NCBI GenBank assembly: GCA_015060395.1
Contig: SUYP01000004.1
Coordinates: 1-64,000, forward strand
DNA from: Bacteroidales bacterium
Lineage (GTDB): Bacteria > Bacteroidota > Bacteroidia > Bacteroidales > UBA932
Reading direction: 5' to 3'
Length of the DNA: 64,000 nt
The notes below the pieces were generated by a model that saw nothing but the letters and a program-made list of their open reading frames with translations, searched no databases and was not told the origin of the DNA. Every line of letters begins with the position of its first letter. Position 1 is the first letter of the stretch. Below are positions 50,499 through 59,891 of the stretch, one piece after another. Both the position numbers and the translations under genes were made by a program.

Positions 50499-51443
50499 AT
50501 GATAAAAAGCAGAATATGTGAAATGCTCGGTATCCAGTATCCGGTATTTCAGGGTGGTATGGCCTGGGTTGCGGACGCATCCCTTGCTGCAGCAGTGTCA
50601 AACGCCGGCGGACTCGGATTGATTTCGTCGATAAATGCCGGAACAGAGGCTGTAAGGAATGAAATCAGGAAGTGCAGGGAGCTTACAGACAAGCCTTTCG
50701 GAGTGAACATTATGCTTCAGGCGCCGAATGCTGGTGAGATCGCCCGTATGGTTGTAGAGGAAGGAGTGAAGATCCTTACTACAGGTGCCGGTTCGCCGGC
50801 GCAGTATATGCAGATGTGGAAGGAGGCAGGCATCAAGGTCATTCCGGTGGTGGCATCCGTGGCCCTCGCCCTTAAGATGCAGCAGGCTGGAGCAGATGCT
50901 GTCGTGGCTGAGGGTGCAGAGTCGGGCGGGCACGTCGGTGAGCTTCATACTATGCCGCTGGTGCCTCAGATCGTGGATGCTCTTGATATCCCCGTTGTGG
51001 CTGCCGGGGGAATATGCGACGGAAGGGGAGCGGCTGCTGCGTTTATGCTCGGAGCCGATGCCATCCAGGTGGGAACACGTTTCCTTTCGGCCGAGGAGTG
51101 TAATGTACACCCTGATTATAAGGAAAAGATCCTCAAGGCTACTGATATCTCGACCATCGTGACAGGAAAGACTCTCGGTCATCCCGTACGTTCGCTCAAG
51201 ACACCTTTCTCCAAGACATTTGCACGTATGGAGTCGGATCCGTCCGTAAAGCCGGAGGATATCCTTGCATTCGGTACAGGAGCTCTTCGCAAGGCAGTTC
51301 AGGAAGGTGACAGGAACGGAACCTATATGGCCGGTGAATGTGCGGGAATGGTCAAGAGGATCGAACCTGCAAAGGCCATTGTCGAGGATCTGATCCTCGG
51401 AGCCGCGAAAGTCATTGCCGAGACAGCAGCACGCTTTTCATAA
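50499..51443 (+). CDS. fabK: Enoyl-ACP reductase II (FabK)
   Basis: A 314-residue FMN-dependent TIM-barrel enzyme that reduces enoyl-ACP. The start MIKSRICEMLGIQYPVFQGG is the family mark; FMN contacts include AAAVSNAGGLGLISS, PVVAAGGICDGRGAAAAFMLGADAIQVGTRF (landmarks only) and EGAESGGHVGE. FabK is the non-FabI type insensitive to triclosan-like inhibitors in known examples. The 2-nitropropane dioxygenase-like family is close, but the fatty acid context supports FabK. Confidence 0.9.
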   Translation: MIKSRICEMLGIQYPVFQGGMAWVADASLAAAVSNAGGLGLISSINAGTEAVRNEIRKCRELTDKPFGVNIMLQAPNAGEIARMVVEEGVKILTTGAGSPAQYMQMWKEAGIKVIPVVASVALALKMQQAGADAVVAEGAESGGHVGELHTMPLVPQIVDALDIPVVAAGGICDGRGAAAAFMLGADAIQVGTRFLSAEECNVHPDYKEKILKATDISTIVTGKTLGHPVRSLKTPFSKTFARMESDPSVKPEDILAFGTGALRKAVQEGDRNGTYMAGECAGMVKRIEPAKAIVEDLILGAAKVIAETAARFS

Positions 51444-51475
51444 AAGAACTTTAACTTAGGAATTACACATTTGAT

Positions 51476-52726
51476 ATGAACAGAAGAGTAGTAGTGACAG
51501 GAATGGGTGTCATAACCCCTGTAGGAAATGATGTGCAGACATATTGGAAAAACCTTCTGGACGGTGTCTGCGGCATAGATTTCATCACTTCTATCCCTAC
51601 AGATGACCTCCCGGTAAAGATTGCCGGTGAAGTAAAGGACTTCAATCCTGCTGATTACGGGATTGAGCCGCCTTTTGCCAGAAAGCAGGATAAATTCACC
51701 GTTTATGCGGTGGCGGCGTCCTGGCAGGCTGTCCGGCAGTCTGGCCTGAACTCAGGCGAAGACGGAAATATCGATCCATACCGTTTAGGCGTATATGTCG
51801 GTTCCGGAATCGGAGGTTTCGCGACTCAGGTCCGTGAGACCGAGAAACTGATAAAGGAAGGCGCCAAGTGGGTATCTCCTTTATTCATCCCTACGATGAT
51901 TTCCAATATTGCAGCCGGAAACATAGCCATAAGGAACAATGCCTGCGGCCCTTGCCTTCCTGTGGTGACGGCTTGTGCTACATCTACGCACGCCATCGGA
52001 GAGGCTTACAGAGCGATAAAGCACGGATATGCTGATGCGGTCATAACTGGTGGAGCGGAAGCGGCTATCATCCCTCTCGGTATCGCGGGTTTTGCCAATG
52101 CAAAGGCTCTTTCAAGGTCGGAGGACCCTAAATATGCGTCACTTCCGTTCAACAGGAACCGTGGAGGTTTCGTTATGGCAGAGGGGGCGGCGATGCTGGT
52201 TCTTGAAGAGTATGAGCACGCTGTGGCAAGAGGTGCGGAGATCCTGGCGGAGGTGTGCGGATATGGCAATACCTGTGATGCTCATCACGTTACGGCACCT
52301 CGCCCTGACGGCCTTACTCAGGCTGCGGCAATAAGGCAGGCTTTGGATGAGGCAGGATATGATTCTGATGATATCCTGTATATAAATGCACACGGCACAG
52401 GCACTGCTCTTAACGATGTTTCAGAGACTGCTGCCTTCAAGATTGCGCTCGGAGAAGACGCATATAAGGCTCATATAAGCTCTACCAAGGGCTCGACCGG
52501 ACATCTGCTTGGTGCAGCCGGAGCAGCCGAGGCTGTTGCAGCCATACTTGCTCTCAGAGATGGAATCGTACCGCCTACCGCTAATCTTGATGAAACCGAT
52601 CCTGAGTGTGACCTGGATTATACCCCGAATCGTGCTGTAAAGGCCGATCTGACGATCGCGATCTCGGACTCTCTCGGATTCGGAGGACATAACGGCTGTG
52701 TCGCATTCCGAAAATATAATAACTGA
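51476..52726 (+). CDS. fabF: 3-oxoacyl-ACP synthase II (FabF)
   Basis: A 416-residue elongating condensing enzyme. The Cys nucleophile is in VVTACATSTHAIG near residue 166, His in INAHGTGTALND near 305, and the second His in STKGSTGHLLGAAGA near 343. The start MNRRVVVTGMGVITPVGND is diagnostic. It is 32 bp after fabK and 21 bp before fabZ and is likely on one message with them. Confidence 0.95.
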   Translation: MNRRVVVTGMGVITPVGNDVQTYWKNLLDGVCGIDFITSIPTDDLPVKIAGEVKDFNPADYGIEPPFARKQDKFTVYAVAASWQAVRQSGLNSGEDGNIDPYRLGVYVGSGIGGFATQVRETEKLIKEGAKWVSPLFIPTMISNIAAGNIAIRNNACGPCLPVVTACATSTHAIGEAYRAIKHGYADAVITGGAEAAIIPLGIAGFANAKALSRSEDPKYASLPFNRNRGGFVMAEGAAMLVLEEYEHAVARGAEILAEVCGYGNTCDAHHVTAPRPDGLTQAAAIRQALDEAGYDSDDILYINAHGTGTALNDVSETAAFKIALGEDAYKAHISSTKGSTGHLLGAAGAAEAVAAILALRDGIVPPTANLDETDPECDLDYTPNRAVKADLTIAISDSLGFGGHNGCVAFRKYNN

Positions 52727-52747
52727 ACCGCTGCAGAACCTGAACCG

Positions 52748-53158
52748 ATGAACAGAGAAGAATTGAAAGAATATCTTCCGCATCGAGAACCTATGCTCCT
52801 TGTGGATGAGATAGATATAGATGGCGCCGGCGTATGTCACGCAAAATATCAGGTGAAAGAAGACGAATTCTTCTGCCAGGGACATTTCCCTGGAAATCCT
52901 GTGGTGCCAGGGGTCATACAATGTGAGATTATGGCCCAGAGCTGCGCTCTCCTTGTGAAGGATGAGATAAAAGGCAAGACGACCCTATATACAGGCATAG
53001 ACAATGTCCGCTTCAAGCAGATCGTCAAGCCTGGAGACCTGTGTGAGGTTACTGCCGTCCTTAAAAAAAGAAGAGGACCGCTGTTCTTTTGCGAAGCAGT
53101 CCTTTCTGTGGCAGGCAATATATGCTGCAAGGGCGAGCTTTCATTCGCCTTGGTATAG
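52748..53158 (+). CDS. fabZ: 3-hydroxyacyl-ACP dehydratase (FabZ-type)
   Basis: A 136-residue hotdog dehydratase. The catalytic His is in CQGHFPGNPVVPGVIQCEIMAQ near residue 47, with the Glu some 14 residues later. The PHREPMLLVDEI opening is typical. It removes water from 3-hydroxyacyl-ACP. Acyl carrier protein, FabD and FabG genes are not in the window, so this is a partial cluster. It is convergent with the DUF4293 gene, with only 2 bp between. Confidence 0.92.
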   Translation: MNREELKEYLPHREPMLLVDEIDIDGAGVCHAKYQVKEDEFFCQGHFPGNPVVPGVIQCEIMAQSCALLVKDEIKGKTTLYTGIDNVRFKQIVKPGDLCEVTAVLKKRRGPLFFCEAVLSVAGNICCKGELSFALV

Positions 53159-53160
53159 CC

Positions 53161-53592
53161 TTACTTCCTACGTTTTCTGACCGTCCTTGCGCTCTTGACC
53201 GCCTGGACGGTCATTTCGTCTATCATAGACTTCTTGCCTCCAGCGAAATCAAGTAATGCTGCCAGCAACGGAAACATCGCAGTGAGGGAAAACGACATAT
53301 CATTACGGTTGATCAGGATATCGATACCCAGCCATATCTGGAATCCGATGGCTAGAAGCCCGGCGATTGCGGCCACGCGCGCCTGAAGAAAGAATGCCTT
53401 GAAACTGGCTGTAGCAGCAATCTGCGCTATGATAAGCATAATCAGTAGTGACAGATATGAAAGTTTCTCTGAATATCTTATCGTAACATCAATGCCGTCA
53501 GGACCTGCTATCGTCGCGAAAGTACAGAAGAACATTGAAAATATAAGGCAGGTCGCTATGCCGAAATACAGTGTCTGGATTCTTTGCCACAT
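53161..53592 (-). CDS. DUF4293 membrane protein
   Basis: A 143-residue protein with four likely helices (for example LIFSMFFCTFATIAG, SYLSLLIMLIIAQIAATASF). The MWQRIQTLYFGIATC opening and VAAIAGLLAIGFQIWLG match the Bacteroidetes DUF4293 family. The C-terminus is basic (SARTVRKRRK). Function is unknown. The ATG at 53592 is chosen because homologues begin MxQRIQTLY; a longer frame would include the promoter. Confidence 0.85.
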   Translation of the reverse strand: MWQRIQTLYFGIATCLIFSMFFCTFATIAGPDGIDVTIRYSEKLSYLSLLIMLIIAQIAATASFKAFFLQARVAAIAGLLAIGFQIWLGIDILINRNDMSFSLTAMFPLLAALLDFAGGKKSMIDEMTVQAVKSARTVRKRRK

Positions 53593-53616
53593 AATGCTTT
53601 TATTATCTCTGTCGAA

Positions 53617-53624
53617 CAAAAATA
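53617..53624 (-). promoter_or_regulatory. Promoter -7 box for DUF4293
   Basis: TATTTTTG on the minus strand, 25 bp before the start at 53592. Confidence 0.5.
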
Positions 53625-53645
53625 GGAATTTTCGAGAGAAAAAAC

Positions 53646-53653
53646 TATATTTG
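53646..53653 (+). promoter_or_regulatory. Promoter -7 box for the nucleoside phosphorylase
   Basis: TATATTTG, 22 bp before the start at 53675. Confidence 0.5.
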
Positions 53654-53674
53654 ACAAAATAAAGGCGTAAGAAT

Positions 53675-54544
53675 ATGAGAATTGCAGAATCTGAACTTAT
53701 AATCAATGGTGACGGGTCGGTATTCCACCTTCACCTGCGTCCTGAAGAGCTGGCTGACAATGTCATACTTGTCGGAGATCCGGGCCGCGTAGATATGATT
53801 GCGGAGTATTTTGAAGAAAAGGAATTCAGACACTCATCGCGTGAATTCGTTTCTGTGACAGGAAAATACAAGGGCGTCAGGATGACTGCTCTTTCCACGG
53901 GAATCGGTACCGACAACATAGATATCGTGATGAACGAGCTGGATGCTCTCGCAAACATCGACTTCCAGACAAGGGAGGTGAGGCCGGAGCATCGTTGCCT
54001 GAACATCATCAGGATCGGAACCTCAGGAGCCATACAGCCGGAGATTCCTCTCGGCTCGTTCGTCTTCTCTCATATCTCTGTCGGATGTGACGGACTGCTG
54101 AACTGGTATGCAGATCGTGATAAGATAGCCCTTCTTGATATAGAGGAGGCTTTCAAGAAGCATACGGGATGGAATGTTCATCTGCCGGATCCGTATTTCG
54201 TAAAGGCAGGAGAGAGGATGTCCGAACTTTTCCGTGATTGTACCGTTCCGGGGATGACAATCGCTGCGTCTGGTTTCTACGGACCTCAGGGACGTGTGCT
54301 CAGGATGCCTCTTGCAATGCCTGATATGCTGGATACTTTCGAGTCCTTCCGTTTTGACGACCTGAAGGTTACCAACTTCGAGATGGAGGGCTCTGCAATT
54401 GCCGGTATCGCCGCTCATCTGGGTCACAATGCCGGTACAGTGTGCTGTATCATAGCCCATAGGCATCATAAGGCTTCCAATCCGGACTACAAGCCTCAGG
54501 TCAGGAAGCTCGTGGAACTTGTGCTTGATAAATTGGCTGAATAA
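53675..54544 (+). CDS. Nucleoside phosphorylase
   Basis: A 289-residue enzyme of the PNP/uridine phosphorylase (hexameric) family. Phosphate site ILVGDPGRVDMIAEYF near residue 31, RIGTSGAIQPEIPLGSFV near 113, and the ribose/base site with FEMEGSAIAG near 240 are present. It splits nucleosides to base and ribose-1-phosphate. Uridine is the likely substrate but purine cannot be excluded from these motifs. Confidence 0.88.
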   Translation: MRIAESELIINGDGSVFHLHLRPEELADNVILVGDPGRVDMIAEYFEEKEFRHSSREFVSVTGKYKGVRMTALSTGIGTDNIDIVMNELDALANIDFQTREVRPEHRCLNIIRIGTSGAIQPEIPLGSFVFSHISVGCDGLLNWYADRDKIALLDIEEAFKKHTGWNVHLPDPYFVKAGERMSELFRDCTVPGMTIAASGFYGPQGRVLRMPLAMPDMLDTFESFRFDDLKVTNFEMEGSAIAGIAAHLGHNAGTVCCIIAHRHHKASNPDYKPQVRKLVELVLDKLAE

Positions 54545-54564
54545 GAAATTTAGGAATTGCTGAA

Positions 54565-56943
54565 ATGAAACGGTTGTTTTGCCTTTTCTGCGCTTGCTTG
54601 GTAAGCGCTCTGTGTCTGTGTGCGCAAGACAGGAAGTCACTGGAAGACTCGGTGATCGTCGGAGGAATCCCTCGTTCTGTAGTGGATATGGTCTTTGAGA
54701 ATGCGCAGATGAGTAAAGATGAGAAACTGGTGCTTCACTGGACATACGCGGAGCTTATGAAAAGTGTGTCGAGAGAACATATCGCCGTTTTTTCCGATCA
54801 GGAGCTTCAGACCATTCTTGATTATTACAGGACTGATGCATTCCGGTACCTCTCGTCAGAAACCTTCTATACGACATATATCGAGAATATCGGCAAGGCT
54901 TTACGTTCGGAAGCGGGAGCAGGAGCGAAATTCTCATATACTTTGAGAGACAAGAGCTATGGTGCAGGCCTCAAGACTATGTTCCAGAGCACTCTCAGCA
55001 CCATCCGTCCGGTGGTGGATGATATGTTGAGTGAGGATGGAAGCCTCATTTCCAGTGCCAGACGTTCTGCCATACCGGAAAGCCACATTCAGCTGATGAT
55101 TTCGTCGGCACGTAAGGTGATCGATAATCTGTACAATATCTATCTGGTGTCGTGCGTTGATTATCTCAGCAAGGATGCCCTCAAGCCTGTGGAGGATTTT
55201 GCGGTCTCGGCATTGGGACAGAAATATGCGGATTATACTCAAAAGGTCTGGAATGCGGCGGAAGCAGCAACTGATGATTTCATCGCATCTCTTGAAGGCC
55301 GTAAGGCCAATAGCTATCAGCTGAAGCTGGCTCTGGCCGATTATGTGTCCCTTGCCCATTCTTTTCCGGAATATATTCCTGAACTATATCGTCCGTATGC
55401 GGAATTCAATATAGGTGACAGCAGATATCAGGGTCAGACCCGTGACAAGATGGCTCACGGCAAAGGACGTCTGACCGATAAGAAGGGCGTTGTTTATGAA
55501 GGCGATTTCAAGTACGGCAAGAGGCACGGAATGCTTCAGGTGACAAAGCCTGGTAAAGAGACTCAGACGCAGTTCTGGATATCTGACAAATATGTGAAGA
55601 ATGTGCCTGTGGGCAAGGATAAGGATGGTGTTGTGCCCCCGGTTCACGTTGAGGATGGCAGGCGCTGCGGCTATGGAAGCTACTATGACTCAGGGACCGG
55701 AGCTCGTTATCAGGGCGTATTCGTTGATGGCCAGCTCAATGGTGTAGCCAAAGTGTTCGAGCGCGGCAGGACTGTCGAGGGAGAGTTCGTAAACGGCAAA
55801 TTTGTAAGCGGTACCATCTCCTGGTCTGATGACCGGTTCGAGATAAATGATTTCAGAGGCAAGGTATCTGCAGATTACAGTGACGGCATCCGTAGGTGGG
55901 TTGCTAAGGACGGCTCCAGGAAAGAACAGCATATAGGAAAGTTCAAGGCCGGTCTGCTTGAAGGCCGCGGACACAGAAGTGTTATGGATATTGGCGACCG
56001 CGTAGAGACATCCGGAACCTTTGCATACGGAAGACTGTATGGCAAGGGATTATATCGTCACACCAGAAAAGATGTGGAGACAGGAGCATCATCCATATCT
56101 GTTTATGATGGAAATTTCTTTGCAGATCTCTTTCACGGCAAAGGTAATCTCCGTGTTTCTCAGAGCAATCTTCCTCAAGGATCTGCTTCATTCACTATCT
56201 GCGGTGTCAGGCTGCCTGTCTCTTCAGTAGATTCCCTGGAAGTGATTATGAACGGACGATTTGATGAAGGCTCCTTCAAGGAGGGTCGTATCTCATTCTC
56301 AGACGGATCCTGGATGGAAGGAACATTCACCGAGACCGGACTGGCAGAGGGCAAGATGCTTCGAAAATATTCCGATGGCTCTTCATATCTGGGTGATTGC
56401 TATGATTCCAAGTTTCACGGTTATGGTGTTCTGCATTATCCGGACGGTTCTGTGTATGAAGGCAGATTCGAGTATGGAAGTCCTGTCGATCTAGAGCCTA
56501 AGGAGGAAAAGGAAGTGAACGTACCGGAAATACGTTATGACAAGCAGACATACAGATTCAGGGACTTGTCGGTGGGAGATGGCAGAGTCAGCCTGATCAA
56601 GCCTGCCGGTGTCAAGATTATGGTCAGGACAGTTTCTACATTGAATGTTACCTGTGCCGGAAGGTTCAAAGGTGACATTATGCTGGAGGGAAAGGTCACG
56701 ATGTCTGACGGCAACTGGCTGGAAGGTGTGTTCGAGGATGGTATCCTCATTGAGGGAAAAGGAAAGACCGTCGATAAATACAAGACTGTATATGAGGGTG
56801 ATATCAGGAACGGGTATCCTCACGGCAACGGTAAATGTACATACGCTGACGGCACTTGGTTCATAGGAAAATTTGCCAACGGCAACAGGATGGGAGGTAC
56901 CCATTATGCGGCCGATGGCAAAGTGATAAAAGTATATAAGTAG
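54565..56943 (+). CDS. Exported MORN-repeat protein
   Basis: A 792-residue protein with a signal peptide (MKRLFCLFCACLVSALCLC). Residues about 25-270 are helical with no known motif. From about 285 on come many MORN-like repeats: VVYEGDFKYGKRHGM, ARYQGVFVDGQLNGV, VEGEFVNGKFVSG, VYDGNFFADLFHGKG, SVYEGRFEYGSPVD, and VYEGDIRNGYPHGNG near the end. MORN repeats form a beta-sheet scaffold and are often found in membrane-linked proteins. A secreted form in Bacteroidales is less often described. Its role is not clear from the sequence. It lies 20 bp after the nucleoside phosphorylase gene. Confidence 0.82.
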   Translation: MKRLFCLFCACLVSALCLCAQDRKSLEDSVIVGGIPRSVVDMVFENAQMSKDEKLVLHWTYAELMKSVSREHIAVFSDQELQTILDYYRTDAFRYLSSETFYTTYIENIGKALRSEAGAGAKFSYTLRDKSYGAGLKTMFQSTLSTIRPVVDDMLSEDGSLISSARRSAIPESHIQLMISSARKVIDNLYNIYLVSCVDYLSKDALKPVEDFAVSALGQKYADYTQKVWNAAEAATDDFIASLEGRKANSYQLKLALADYVSLAHSFPEYIPELYRPYAEFNIGDSRYQGQTRDKMAHGKGRLTDKKGVVYEGDFKYGKRHGMLQVTKPGKETQTQFWISDKYVKNVPVGKDKDGVVPPVHVEDGRRCGYGSYYDSGTGARYQGVFVDGQLNGVAKVFERGRTVEGEFVNGKFVSGTISWSDDRFEINDFRGKVSADYSDGIRRWVAKDGSRKEQHIGKFKAGLLEGRGHRSVMDIGDRVETSGTFAYGRLYGKGLYRHTRKDVETGASSISVYDGNFFADLFHGKGNLRVSQSNLPQGSASFTICGVRLPVSSVDSLEVIMNGRFDEGSFKEGRISFSDGSWMEGTFTETGLAEGKMLRKYSDGSSYLGDCYDSKFHGYGVLHYPDGSVYEGRFEYGSPVDLEPKEEKEVNVPEIRYDKQTYRFRDLSVGDGRVSLIKPAGVKIMVRTVSTLNVTCAGRFKGDIMLEGKVTMSDGNWLEGVFEDGILIEGKGKTVDKYKTVYEGDIRNGYPHGNGKCTYADGTWFIGKFANGNRMGGTHYAADGKVIKVYK

Positions 56944-56948
56944 AAAAC

Positions 56949-57905
56949 TTAGTTTCCGTAAAGTTCCTTTCTTGACTGCGGACCGGATCCTTTGAATACG
57001 TCAGGATCAGATATCCACGCTTCCACGATCCTCATCTTCTTCTGCATCACATTGGTCTCCAGGAATTTAAGCTGGAGATCAAGGGTGGTGTCCATAGAAC
57101 CTGCGATCTCGTGGCCATAGTCTGTGAAGTGATACATATTGTAGTTCAGGCCGTATTTCTTGAATCTTTCCACCAGTTTTCCGCCGCCGAAGAAGCCGAG
57201 GCTGAACACCTTGATCTGGTCGTATGGAACCAGCTCGTCTGATGTTCCGTGGAGCATAAGGGTAGGACACGGACTTTTCTTGAAATCCACCTTTCCTTCT
57301 CTTGAAAGTATGGCGCCCGAGAAAGACATAACGCCCGCGTAATTGAAGCCTGCAGGGAGTACGGATGCCCACTGGGTCTCATTGGCGATTTCATATTCGG
57401 CCTGCATCACGGAGATAGCCCCGGCAGATGAGCCGCTTATCACGATGTTGGAAGGATTCACTCCGAACTGGTCGGCATTGTCCAGAATGAAGTTTGTAGC
57501 GCTGAACAGATCCTCAACAGCCATATGTATGGCCTTGTCGAGTACATTGACCTGTGCGACTCCCACCTTGTCGGAGCCTTTAAGCCCGAGGCGGTAATCG
57601 ATCGAAATGACCCTATAGCCGTTTTCCGTCATCATCCTGAACCACTTGTGGTAGTCGGCATCATCCCTTGTACCGTGGATGAATCCGCCTCCGAACATAA
57701 ATATCACGGTAGGCTTTTCGATTCCGTATGCTTCCCTGATGCTTCCTTCGGCAGGATCATATACATCCATAAAGAGGTCACAGGTATCTCTCTTCGCATA
57801 CATAAATGTGCCGTCAGGAGTAATGCTGTGCTCCTGGGCAAGAATTGCTTCTGTTCCGATTCCGGCTATTGCCATAAGTGTGATGATCAATAATTTCTTT
57901 ATCAT
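56949..57905 (-). CDS. Exported alpha/beta hydrolase
   Basis: A 318-residue protein with a signal peptide (MIKKLLIITLMAIAGIGTEAI). The oxyanion region FMFGGGFIHGTRDD is near residue 72. The nucleophile Ser is in VISGSSAGAISVMQ near 159, and the His is probably in FTDYGHEIAG near 265; these match the acetyl-xylan/steryl-type carboxylesterases of the alpha/beta hydrolase fold. Substrate is unknown. It is 11 bp after the AI-2E-type permease gene on the same strand. Confidence 0.85.
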   Translation of the reverse strand: MIKKLLIITLMAIAGIGTEAILAQEHSITPDGTFMYAKRDTCDLFMDVYDPAEGSIREAYGIEKPTVIFMFGGGFIHGTRDDADYHKWFRMMTENGYRVISIDYRLGLKGSDKVGVAQVNVLDKAIHMAVEDLFSATNFILDNADQFGVNPSNIVISGSSAGAISVMQAEYEIANETQWASVLPAGFNYAGVMSFSGAILSREGKVDFKKSPCPTLMLHGTSDELVPYDQIKVFSLGFFGGGKLVERFKKYGLNYNMYHFTDYGHEIAGSMDTTLDLQLKFLETNVMQKKMRIVEAWISDPDVFKGSGPQSRKELYGN

Positions 57906-57916
57906 ATTTCTGATTT

Positions 57917-59080
57917 TTAGTCTTGGTCTCCTGTTATGAGCCGCTCAGACGGTATGAGCCTGTGTATAGCCTTGATATGCCTGAAGAAACGGAATGCTAT
58001 CACTCTCACGACCGTATAGCAAGGAATGGCGACGATCATCGCGAGCGGACCTCCGATATGTCCGACTATGAGGAGCACGATGAATATCTCCAGCGGCTTT
58101 GACTTTATGCTTGTAGAATAGATTACAGGCTGATAGAGGAAGTTGTCTATGAGCTGTGTGAAGCAGAATATCGCTATCAGTATGACGGCGAACACCCAGA
58201 AGTTCACATCCAGGCCTATCGGAGTGGCGCTGCTGTACTTCAGAATCAGAGCCAGCACTGTTCCCATCGCTCCTCCGATAAGAGGACCTACGTATGGAAT
58301 GATGTTGGTGATGCCTGTCAGGAAAGCTATTCCTATTGACGCGTTGAATCCCAGGCGTGCGATCAGAAGAAGCCCGAGGAAGTTCACCAACGCCACTCCC
58401 GTCACCTCGATGAGAACGCCTATGAAATAGCGTGACAGCAGATAGCCGATGTCTGATATTGCTTTTTCTGTGGTCTTTTCGTGTTTGTCAGGTACCAGCG
58501 AGCATACGATCTTTGTGAAAAGCCCGTCGTCCTTGATGAAGAAGAAGCCGATGAACACTACTGAAAAGAGTCCGATACCTAAGCTTGTCAGGAATGAGGT
58601 CGCAGATCCGATGACCGAAGATATTACGGACACGTCGAATATCTTCTGAAGTTCCTGTATCAGCACCATTTCTATCCTGAAACTGTCGCCCAGCTGCGGG
58701 AATGTGCTTCTGAGGAATTCATTCAGATTCGACAGGGGCACTGCTATCTGTCCTGCCGCGTTTTCAATGCTGCTGATGGATATCCCTTTGATTATGCCGC
58801 TGACGATAGGAATGACGAGCGTGATGACCAGCAGGAGCAGTATGATCACAGTTGTCAGAGTGAAGGCTGCCAGGAACCAGTCCGGTGCCTTCCTCCCTTT
58901 GATCCTTATCTTCTGCAGAAGCCCCATAATGGGCTTTGCGATAAGTGACACCACTACTGCGGCCAGGATATATACCAGTACGCTTCTGAAATACCAGCAG
59001 ATTGCTGCTACGATACCGACGCCTGCTGCAACAAGAATGTATTTCGCGAGCTTGTCAACATATCTTTCAGTATCTTCCAT
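57917..59080 (-). CDS. AI-2E/PerM-family membrane transporter
   Basis: A 387-residue membrane protein with about eight helices. The GLGIGLFSVVFIGFFFIKDD-like core (SLGIGLFSVVFIGFFFIKD), GVALVNFLGLLLIARLGF and ITNIIPYVGPLIGGAMG motifs are typical of the AI-2E (PerM) family. Members export small molecules such as the AI-2 signal or act as Na+/H+ antiporters; substrate not shown. The start at 59080 (MEDTERYVDKL) is chosen 13 codons inside the open frame. A -7 box lies at 59117. Confidence 0.88.
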   Translation of the reverse strand: MEDTERYVDKLAKYILVAAGVGIVAAICWYFRSVLVYILAAVVVSLIAKPIMGLLQKIRIKGRKAPDWFLAAFTLTTVIILLLLVITLVIPIVSGIIKGISISSIENAAGQIAVPLSNLNEFLRSTFPQLGDSFRIEMVLIQELQKIFDVSVISSVIGSATSFLTSLGIGLFSVVFIGFFFIKDDGLFTKIVCSLVPDKHEKTTEKAISDIGYLLSRYFIGVLIEVTGVALVNFLGLLLIARLGFNASIGIAFLTGITNIIPYVGPLIGGAMGTVLALILKYSSATPIGLDVNFWVFAVILIAIFCFTQLIDNFLYQPVIYSTSIKSKPLEIFIVLLIVGHIGGPLAMIVAIPCYTVVRVIAFRFFRHIKAIHRLIPSERLITGDQD

Positions 59081-59116
59081 ATTCTTTGTTCTTTTATTGG
59101 CCTGAGCCCTTTTCCG

Positions 59117-59124
59117 CAAAGTTA
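59117..59124 (-). promoter_or_regulatory. Promoter -7 box for the AI-2E-type transporter
   Basis: TAACTTTG on the minus strand, 37 bp before the start at 59080 and right after the HAD gene stop. Confidence 0.5.
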
Positions 59125-59129
59125 TGTTT

Positions 59130-59795
59130 TTATTCCGAATCCCGTACGACGGCCTTTGTAATTTCTTCAGGCGACTCGGCCAAAATCCAAGTATTGTATG
59201 CCGAAAGTTCCTCTCTTGTCCGGAATCCCCAGGTTACGCCGATGGTGCGGACGCCGGCATTGTTCCCCGTCTGCATATCTACATCCGAGTCTCCGCAATA
59301 TATTACTTCAGCCTGCGATATTCCCGGCAGGGATTCCATAGCTTCCAGCACGATTCCGGGATCCGGTTTTATAGGCATCCCGTCCCTCTGTCCGAGAATC
59401 TTGATGAAACCGTATTTCCCGAAGAATTTTGCCGCCAGAGCTTCGGTCCCTTCCTGATATTTGTTCGATGCTATCGCAAATGCGATGCCTTTCTCAGATA
59501 AGGCGTCAAGCATTTCCGTGATGCCAGGATATGGCCTGGTGCAGTCGTCTATATGCCGGTTATAATATGGAACAAAGTGGCTTTTCATTTCCAGCACGGC
59601 CTCTTCGTTCCGCTTTTCAGGAGGCAATGCTCCGCGGAAAAGATTATAGATTCCGCGTCCCACCAGCATATTGTACTCGTCAAGTCTCCTTTCGGGGCAT
59701 CCGCACATCCTCAATGCGTAATTGCAGGCATTGGCGATATCTTCACGGGTGTCCAGAAGGGTCCCGTCGAGGTCGAAAATTATAAGTTTTGTCAT
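59130..59795 (-). CDS. HAD-family phosphatase (phosphoglycolate phosphatase-like)
   Basis: A 221-residue HAD hydrolase. Motif I is IIFDLDGTLLDTREDIANA near residue 5, motif II is AIASNKYQEG near 113, motif III Lys in GMPIKPDPGIVLEAM near 145, and motif IV is IYCGDSDVDMQTG near 168. The layout and cap match Gph-like phosphatases that remove phosphate from phosphoglycolate or related sugars; exact substrate is unknown. The gene is upstream of the AI-2E-type gene, and the 40-residue ORF starts in the opposite direction. Confidence 0.9.
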   Translation of the reverse strand: MTKLIIFDLDGTLLDTREDIANACNYALRMCGCPERRLDEYNMLVGRGIYNLFRGALPPEKRNEEAVLEMKSHFVPYYNRHIDDCTRPYPGITEMLDALSEKGIAFAIASNKYQEGTEALAAKFFGKYGFIKILGQRDGMPIKPDPGIVLEAMESLPGISQAEVIYCGDSDVDMQTGNNAGVRTIGVTWGFRTREELSAYNTWILAESPEEITKAVVRDSE

Positions 59796-59845
59796 AATTC
59801 TATCGTTTTTCTATGGTTGTGCCTCTGAATGGCACAATGGGGCTT

Positions 59846-59853
59846 TACCTTTG
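59846..59853 (+). promoter_or_regulatory. Promoter -7 box for the 40-residue ORF
   Basis: TACCTTTG fits TAnnTTTG, 38 bp before the ATG at 59892. Confidence 0.5.
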
Positions 59854-59891
59854 CATCATAATCAAATGATGAACATTTAAAGTACAAAGAT

